Shown here one piece after another: positions 11,563-16,468 of a stretch of 16,468 nt of DNA (position 1 is the first letter of the stretch; each line of letters starts with the position of its first letter). The notes under the pieces are model-generated. The model made no database searches and had not been told where the DNA came from. It was given only the letters and a program-made list of their open reading frames with translations. The DNA is from an uncultured Clostridium sp. (lineage in GTDB: Bacteria > Bacillota > Clostridia > TANB77 > CAG-508): positions 1 through 16,468 of the forward strand of contig USTA01000002.1 in the NCBI GenBank assembly GCA_900557475.1, given 5' to 3'. The position numbers and the translations under genes are program-made.

Positions 11563-14001
11563 CTATTCCATGCTCTCTTTAATAACAATTTCGTCATCTT
11601 TCGCAGAAACTTTAACTTTACCTTTTACTTTGTCATCAAGCATTGCCTCTGCAATCTTGTCTTCTATCATTGTTTGAATTGCTCGTTTTAATGGTCTTGC
11701 ACCATAGGCTTGGTCAGTACCTTTTTTAGCAACTAAGTCTTTTGCAGTATCGTCTACTTCCAATTCTATATTTTGGCTCTTAAGTAATTTTGCTACATTT
11801 GCAATTAAAATATCAACAATTTTTCTTATCTGAGTTTCTTCAAGTTTGTGAAATACAATTATTTCGTCAATACGATTTAAAAATTCTGGTTTGAATTCCT
11901 TTTTCAATTCTCCCATAACATCCTTTTTTGTATTTTCATATTCTTTGTTTGAATCTTCATTTGTATTTACAAATCCCAAACTTTTCTTTTCTGTAATTAA
12001 TCTTGCTCCTATATTTGAAGTCATTATTATAACTGTGTTTTTGAAATTAACTGTTCTTCCAGTAGAATCTGTAAGTCTACCGTCATCTAAAACTTGCAGA
12101 AGCATATTCATTACATCTGGATGAGCTTTTTCTATCTCATCAAACAGAATTACTGCATATGGTTTTCTTCTTATTTTTTCTGTAAGTTGACCGGCTTCTT
12201 CATATCCAACATATCCTGGAGGAGAACCTATTAATTTTGCAACTGAATGTGATTCCATATATTCTGACATATCAATTCTAATTAATGCATCTTCTGTTCC
12301 AAATAAATTTTCAGCTAGTGCCTTTGATAATTCAGTTTTTCCTACTCCAGTTGGTCCTAAAAATAAGAATGAACCTATTGGTTTATTTGGATCTTTTAGA
12401 CCCATTCTACTTCTTTTTATTGCTTTTGATACTGCTTCTACTGCTTCTTCCTGTCCAATTACTCGTTTATGCAAATTTGCATCTAAATTCTTTAACTTTT
12501 CATTTTCTGACTCTGAAACTTTAATAACTGGAATTCCTGTCCAACTTGCTATTACGTTAGAAATATCTTCTTCTGTTAAGCTTGATACTATTTTGCTATT
12601 TTTGTTTTCCCAATCTTTTTTTGCCTTTTCAAGTTCTTTTTTCTTTGATTTTTCCTTATCTCTTAAATTAGCTGCTTTTTCAAAGTCTTGTATTCTTATT
12701 GCTTCTTCTTTTTCTTTTCCAAGTTTCTCTATTTCATCTTTGATATCTTTAAAACTTTCTGGCTCTGTGTAACTCTTCATTCTAACTCTAGAAGCCGCTT
12801 CGTCAATTAAATCTATTGCTTTATCTGGCAAAAATCTATCATTAATATATCTTGTTGAAAGCTCTACTGCAGCGTTTATTGCTTCGTCCGTTATTTTTAC
12901 ATTATGATGTGCTTCATACTTATCCCTTAATCCTGCTAATATTTGTTTTGTTTCTTCTTCTGTTGGTTCACTTACATTTACTGGGCTAAACCTTCTTTCT
13001 AATGCTGCATCTTTTTCAATATATTTTCTATATTCTTTTAATGTTGTAGCTCCTACTAATTGAATTTCTCCTCTTGCAAGAAGTGGCTTTAGAATATTAG
13101 CTGCATCAACTGCACCTTCTGCTGAACCAGCTCCTACTATTGTATGAACCTCATCTATAAATATTATAACATCTCCTGCTTTTTTTACTTCCTTTAGAGC
13201 TTTTTTAATCCTTTCTTCAAAATCTCCTCTATATTTTGCCCCTGCAACCATACTAGAAATGTCTAAACTAACAACCCTTTTGTTTTTTAAGATTTCTGGA
13301 ACATCTCCTGATACAATTTTCTCAGCTAGTCCCTCTGCAACTGCAGTTTTTCCAACGCCAGGCTCTCCAATTAAACATGGGTTGTTTTTTGTTCTCCTTG
13401 ATAATATTTGTATTACCCTTTGAATTTCTTCTTTTCTTCCTATTACTGGATCTAGCTTTCCTTCTTTTGCCTGTTTAGTTAAGTCTACACCATATTGATT
13501 TAAAGTTGGTGTTGAGTTATAGCTTCCCATCTTATTTCCTTGTTTTTCTGAATCTGCTTCTACATCTTCGGTTAATACTCTATTTAATTCATTATATATT
13601 TTTTGAGGTGCTGCTCCTTCTTCCATCATTATTCTAATTGCAACACTATCGCCTTCTTTCATAATACCAATTAAAATATGTTCTGTTCCTATGTATTCTG
13701 TTCCTGTTCTTCTGGCTTCTAAAAAGGCATTTTCTATAACTCTTTTACTTCTAGGAGTAAAACTAATCTGTTCTGGATTTTCAATTGTGGCTCCCATACC
13801 AACAATTTCTTCGATTTCTTGCTTTACTCCATCTTCTGTCAATCCCTGATTTACAAGAACTTTACATGCCACACCTGTGCCCTCTGCAACTAGTCCATAT
13901 AGTAGATGTTCTGTTCCTATATAATTATGTCCTAAGTCCATAGCCAGTTCTTGTGCAAGTTCAAGAGCCTTTTCAGCTCTCGCTGTAAATTTATAATACA
14001 T
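11563..14001 (-). CDS. clpC: ATP-dependent Clp protease ATPase subunit ClpC
   Basis: An 812-residue Hsp100 unfoldase that feeds substrates, notably arginine-phosphorylated proteins, to ClpP. The N-domain (1-145) has two Clp repeats; Glu31 and Glu107 in the GTEHLL and GTEHIL motifs match the phosphoarginine-binding acidic residues known in B. subtilis ClpC. NBD1 has Walker A GEPGVGKT (212-219) and Walker B FIDE (281-284). A UvrB/UvrC-like motif in the middle domain (about 418-452, EEAIRIQDFEKAANLRDKEK) binds adaptors such as MecA or McsB. NBD2 has GPTGVGKT (549-556) and VILFDEIEKAHPDV. The ClpP-docking tripeptide appears as LGF (near 670). Length is normal. It follows mcsB by three bases; its AAGGAGG site lies in the end of mcsB. 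CtsR control is expected. Confidence 0.97.
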   Translation of the reverse strand: MYYKFTARAEKALELAQELAMDLGHNYIGTEHLLYGLVAEGTGVACKVLVNQGLTEDGVKQEIEEIVGMGATIENPEQISFTPRSKRVIENAFLEARRTGTEYIGTEHILIGIMKEGDSVAIRIMMEEGAAPQKIYNELNRVLTEDVEADSEKQGNKMGSYNSTPTLNQYGVDLTKQAKEGKLDPVIGRKEEIQRVIQILSRRTKNNPCLIGEPGVGKTAVAEGLAEKIVSGDVPEILKNKRVVSLDISSMVAGAKYRGDFEERIKKALKEVKKAGDVIIFIDEVHTIVGAGSAEGAVDAANILKPLLARGEIQLVGATTLKEYRKYIEKDAALERRFSPVNVSEPTEEETKQILAGLRDKYEAHHNVKITDEAINAAVELSTRYINDRFLPDKAIDLIDEAASRVRMKSYTEPESFKDIKDEIEKLGKEKEEAIRIQDFEKAANLRDKEKSKKKELEKAKKDWENKNSKIVSSLTEEDISNVIASWTGIPVIKVSESENEKLKNLDANLHKRVIGQEEAVEAVSKAIKRSRMGLKDPNKPIGSFLFLGPTGVGKTELSKALAENLFGTEDALIRIDMSEYMESHSVAKLIGSPPGYVGYEEAGQLTEKIRRKPYAVILFDEIEKAHPDVMNMLLQVLDDGRLTDSTGRTVNFKNTVIIMTSNIGARLITEKKSLGFVNTNEDSNKEYENTKKDVMGELKKEFKPEFLNRIDEIIVFHKLEETQIRKIVDILIANVAKLLKSQNIELEVDDTAKDLVAKKGTDQAYGARPLKRAIQTMIEDKIAEAMLDDKVKGKVKVSAKDDEIVIKESME

Positions 14002-14004
14002 AAA

Positions 14005-15021
14005 TTAATCCTCCTTTATAATTTGCTTTATTATTTCACATCTTGCTAATTCCTGCTCTAATACAGAAAGTTTCTTACCAGCTCTTTTTTGTACATTTGC
14101 TGGTTTAGTATATAAAATTAATTCCGCTATTTTTTTATCTGTTAACTCTTTTATTATTCCCAAATCTGTTCCTAATTTTACACTAGAAAGTAATTCCAAG
14201 GTTTCTTCTTCACTTAGCCTCTTTGCAAATGTAAGTATTCCGAAATCTCTATATACCTTGTCTTCAAATTTAACAGATTTTTTCGCTAAATATTTTCTTG
14301 CTATTCTTTCTTGCTCTATTATTTTTGCTGAAATTAGATTTAAATTTTTTGCTATTTCTTTTTCTGTTATTCCTAAAGTTTGATTATTAGAAATTTGATA
14401 TATATCTCCTTCTGCTTTTGTTCCTTCTCCATAGATTCCTCTTACATTCATTCCCAAGTTATTTACTGCATTTAAAATTTTGCTAATATTTCCTGTCATT
14501 TGGAATCCTGGTACATGTACTAGTGAAGATATTTTCATACCAGTTCCTACATTTGTTGGGCATGCTGTTAAATACCCATATTTCGGATGGAAACTATATT
14601 GTACTATGCTTCCTATTTTCTCATCTATTTCTATTGCTAAGTTTAGTAAATTGTCTATGTCTAATCCAGATGTAAATACTTGTAATTTTATGTGGTCTTC
14701 TTCATTTATCATGATACAAATATTTTCTTCATCATTAATTATAATTGCTGTATAAGGTATTTTCGTTTTAGCAAAGTCTGGACTTATAATATGTTTTTCT
14801 ACTAAACTTTGTTTAGTTATGCTATCCATATCACTTAGTCCAAAAAATTTTAAACCATACCCTAGTGAAGGAGTTATTTCTTTCATTTTATCATATACAA
14901 TTTTCAGGTCTTCTTTCGAGCATCTTGTTGTAAATGGAATTCCTTTTATATTTCTAGATAATCTTACCCTTGTACTCAAAACAACATCTGATTCTTTTCC
15001 ATTTTGCAAATACCAATTCAT
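14005..15021 (-). CDS. mcsB: Protein arginine kinase McsB
   Basis: A 338-residue phosphagen-kinase-fold enzyme that phosphorylates arginines in proteins, marking them for ClpCP. Blocks present: VVLSTRVRLSRNI (13-25), MINEEDHIKLQ (104-114), LTACPTNVGTGM with Cys154 and RGIYGEG with Arg194. Two deviations: the Arg after GTGM that contacts ATP phosphate in phosphagen kinases is Lys163, and the C-terminal RDxxRA allosteric phosphoarginine-binding motif, known from Geobacillus McsB, reads QELARC (323-328), losing the first Arg and the Asp. The frame is otherwise intact and of normal length, so an active enzyme with changed regulation is likely. It overlaps mcsA by one base (TAATG), so translation is coupled. 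Confidence 0.93.
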   Translation of the reverse strand: MNWYLQNGKESDVVLSTRVRLSRNIKGIPFTTRCSKEDLKIVYDKMKEITPSLGYGLKFFGLSDMDSITKQSLVEKHIISPDFAKTKIPYTAIIINDEENICIMINEEDHIKLQVFTSGLDIDNLLNLAIEIDEKIGSIVQYSFHPKYGYLTACPTNVGTGMKISSLVHVPGFQMTGNISKILNAVNNLGMNVRGIYGEGTKAEGDIYQISNNQTLGITEKEIAKNLNLISAKIIEQERIARKYLAKKSVKFEDKVYRDFGILTFAKRLSEEETLELLSSVKLGTDLGIIKELTDKKIAELILYTKPANVQKRAGKKLSVLEQELARCEIIKQIIKED

Positions 15022-15536
15022 TATTTATTCATCTCCTTTATTTCATCTCTTAACTTAGCTGCATCTTCATATCTTTCTTCTTTAATAGCTTTTTCAAGCT
15101 TAGCTTCTAATTCTTCTTTTTTAGTTAATTTTTTGCTTTCTACCTTTTCTTTTATAGGTTCGCCTTCTCCTTTTGCACCTCTACCTATATGTTTTGCTGT
15201 TCCATGTAAATTTTTTAATAAAGAATCTATTGGATTTGAAAACACATCATAACATTCACTGCAGCCAAACATTCCTGTGTCTATGAAATCATTATATGTC
15301 ATTCCACAGTTCTTGCATTTTGCTTCATCCATTTTTAAACTTGGAAGTAATGCACTTTCTGCATAATCATTAAAGAAATCTCCCAAAAAGCTAGTAAAAT
15401 TAATTGGTATATCAATATTATCTAACCCCAACTTTCTAGCACATTCTGAGCATAATCTTACCTCTTTTTTTACACCATTAATTATCTGAGTATATCTAAA
15501 GTTTGCTTCATTTTTTCCACAATTTTCACACATCAT
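15021..15536 (-). CDS. mcsA: McsA, zinc-finger activator of McsB
   Basis: A 171-residue activator and stabiliser of McsB when started at the ATG at 15536. A longer frame from a TTG at 15560 encodes the AAGGAGG ribosome site itself, so it is rejected. Two zinc-binding regions are visible: CENC with LCSEC near the N-terminus, and CKNC with GCSEC in the middle. A C-terminal UVR-type motif (ELEAKLEKAIKEERYEDAAKL then RDEIKEMN) resembles the ClpC middle domain and UvrB. The arrangement matches B. subtilis McsA. It lies between ctsR (gap 31 bases) and mcsB (one-base overlap). Confidence 0.94.
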   Translation of the reverse strand: MMCENCGKNEANFRYTQIINGVKKEVRLCSECARKLGLDNIDIPINFTSFLGDFFNDYAESALLPSLKMDEAKCKNCGMTYNDFIDTGMFGCSECYDVFSNPIDSLLKNLHGTAKHIGRGAKGEGEPIKEKVESKKLTKKEELEAKLEKAIKEERYEDAAKLRDEIKEMNK

Positions 15537-15567
15537 GTTAATAACCTCCTTACACTTCAATATGTGT

Positions 15568-16011
15568 TTATACTAAATTTATAAGCATATTCTTAAAAAT
15601 TTTTGCTCTTATTTCATCTTTTGTTTGTACTGGTAATGTTAATACATTATCACTGGTTGCTCCTTTTATTAGATTTGCTTCTTTTTCTGTTATTATGTCA
15701 TAGTCTAATATATTTTTAACAAATATATCTATTTCTTTTGCACTTATTGTATTTCCTATATTATTTATAATATGCATTAAGTAATCGCTATGAGTAATAT
15801 TTACTTTTTTAATTTTTATACATCCGCCTCCACCTCTTGAACTTTCTACATAATATCCTTGCGTTGGTGTAAATCTAGTTGAAAGCACATAATTTATTTG
15901 TGATGGAACACAATTAAAGTGCTCTGCCAAGTCATTTCTTTGTATTATTGCAAGTTCATCTTCTTCTAACATTTCTTTTATAAAATTTTCTATTATATCC
16001 GATATTCTCAT
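15568..16011 (-). CDS. ctsR: Class III stress-gene repressor CtsR
   Basis: A 147-residue repressor of clp genes, released on heat or by McsB action. The N-terminal helix-turn-helix (about residues 22-45: IQRNDLAEHFNCVPSQINYVL) and the glycine-rich wing (SSRGGGGCIKI, 57-67), which is the heat-sensing tetraglycine loop in Firmicutes, are clear. The C-terminal dimerisation domain follows. The ribosome site is an unusually G-rich GGGGGG. CtsR sites in its own promoter show autoregulation of the whole operon. Confidence 0.95.
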   Translation of the reverse strand: MRISDIIENFIKEMLEEDELAIIQRNDLAEHFNCVPSQINYVLSTRFTPTQGYYVESSRGGGGCIKIKKVNITHSDYLMHIINNIGNTISAKEIDIFVKNILDYDIITEKEANLIKGATSDNVLTLPVQTKDEIRAKIFKNMLINLV

Positions 16012-16061
16012 ATTGCCCCCCTTGGATATTTTGTTACATTGTTCGATATTTTTCTACTTTA

Positions 16062-16084
16062 TTTGACTTTGACTTTCTTTGACT
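16062..16084 (-). promoter_or_regulatory. CtsR operator, three heptads
   Basis: On the minus strand AGTCAAA (16084-16078), spacer GAA, AGTCAAA (16074-16068) match the CtsR tandem heptad consensus. A third AGTCAAA (16068-16062) overlaps the second by one base. The repeats begin near the transcription start, just downstream of the -10 box, where a bound repressor would block initiation. Confidence 0.9.
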
Positions 16085-16090
16085 TTTATA

Positions 16091-16119
16091 AGTATACATT
16101 GTTTTCTCTAAAATGTCAA
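16091..16119 (-). promoter_or_regulatory. Sigma-A promoter of the ctsR operon
   Basis: On the minus strand TTGACA (16119-16114) and TATACT (16096-16091) are separated by 17 bases. The start is near 16084, with a leader of about 73 bases that contains the CtsR operator at its beginning. Confidence 0.88.
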
Positions 16120-16172
16120 TAGTTTTACGAAAATTTGTTTTTGAAAAACTGTATTATTTTTTTTGCATTTAT

Positions 16173-16180
16173 GATATACT
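16173..16180 (+). promoter_or_regulatory. Extended -10 element of the right-edge gene
   Basis: TGATATACT (from about 16172) is an extended -10 box with TG one base before TATACT (16175-16180). No good -35 box is seen at the right spacing. It lies about 29 bases before the ATG and is divergent from the ctsR promoter. Confidence 0.5.
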
Positions 16181-16208
16181 TTAAAATATTTAATTTGGAG
16201 GTTTTGTA

Positions 16209-16468
16209 ATGGAACTATTACACTTATTAGAAATATATTTTTTATTATTTATAACCTATGCATTCTTTGGATGGCTCATGGAAGTAATATGCAAATTAAT
16301 TCAAGAAAAAAGATTTATAAATAGGGGCTTTCTAATTGGTCCATATTGTCCTATATATGGATGGGGTGCACTTTCAATTACTATTTTGCTAAAGAAATAT
16401 TTAGATGACCCAATTGCCTTATTCTTTATGTCTGTAATTATCTGTTCAATAATAGAGTATTTAACAAG
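16209..16468 (+). CDS. PF06541-type putative ABC transporter permease, partial
   Basis: The only plus-strand gene; it runs off the right edge after about 86 codons. A TTGGAGG ribosome site precedes the ATG by seven bases. The protein starts MELLHLLEIYFLLFITYAFFG and has the signature YAFFGWLMEV, followed by RGFLIGPYCPIYGWGA, typical of the small Firmicute membrane proteins labelled putative ABC transporter permease (ABC_trans_CmpB, PF06541). The full family has about 150-400 residues with several spans; function is not established. It is divergent from ctsR with its own promoter. Confidence 0.85.
   Translation, partial: MELLHLLEIYFLLFITYAFFGWLMEVICKLIQEKRFINRGFLIGPYCPIYGWGALSITILLKKYLDDPIALFFMSVIICSIIEYLT

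Noticed and set aside
15537..15560. Longer TTG start for mcsA
   Set aside because: The extension runs through AAGGAGG, which is well spaced for the ATG at 15536; the known family also starts next to the first zinc motif.

Overview
The window is a low-GC, gene-dense stretch from a Firmicute, most likely an uncultured member of the Clostridia. This rests on the ctsR-mcsA-mcsB-clpC stress operon, a minD-minE-rodA block, GAGG-type ribosome sites before almost every gene, consensus sigma-A promoters, strongly A/T-ending codons and a membrane-anchored LolA/GerS-like protein of the clostridial sporulation type. No tRNA, rRNA, CRISPR array, insertion sequence or prophage was seen. Every complete gene is on the minus strand; the only plus-strand gene is a partial membrane protein at the right edge.

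Layout, read in the direction of transcription from right to left. (1) 16209-16468: start of a PF06541-type membrane protein, divergent from the next operon. (2) 16119-11563: ctsR-mcsA-mcsB-clpC, behind a consensus promoter whose start region carries a three-copy CtsR operator; two hairpins follow clpC. (3) 11173-9908: a lone AAA+/DUF4143 ATPase with its own perfect promoter and an upstream inverted repeat. (4) 9702-8067: a single-span membrane protein, an atypical DtxR/MntR-type regulator and two half-length TauE/SafE (TSUP) genes, probably one operon. (5) 7994-7349: a 46-residue membrane peptide and an 11-cysteine protein with a carboxypeptidase-regulatory-like domain, whose start codon lies in a perfect 18-bp inverted repeat. 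(6) 7314-5988: glutamate racemase and a two-span zinc-ribbon protein, ended by a terminator; then a frameshifted gene relic. (7) 5713-4852: a tandem-OB-fold SSB-like gene with its own promoter and terminator. (8) 4807-118: minD-minE-rodA-dusB-LolA/GerS-like-mazF, one tightly packed operon from a consensus promoter to a terminator. (9) 1-66: a probable promoter and LexA-type SOS box for a gene beyond the left edge.

Themes: cell shape and envelope (MinD, MinE, RodA, glutamate racemase, perhaps the LolA-like protein) and protein quality control (the McsB arginine kinase marks proteins for ClpC). The less ordinary parts are the regulator-plus-split-transporter operon, MinE with a long charged tail and no adjacent minC, McsB with changes at two functional motifs, the hairpin over a start codon, and a MazF toxin with no neighbouring antitoxin. 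Alternative starts were chosen over the longest reading frame for the ATPase, minE, mcsA and the single-span protein because the longer forms run through the ribosome-binding site.
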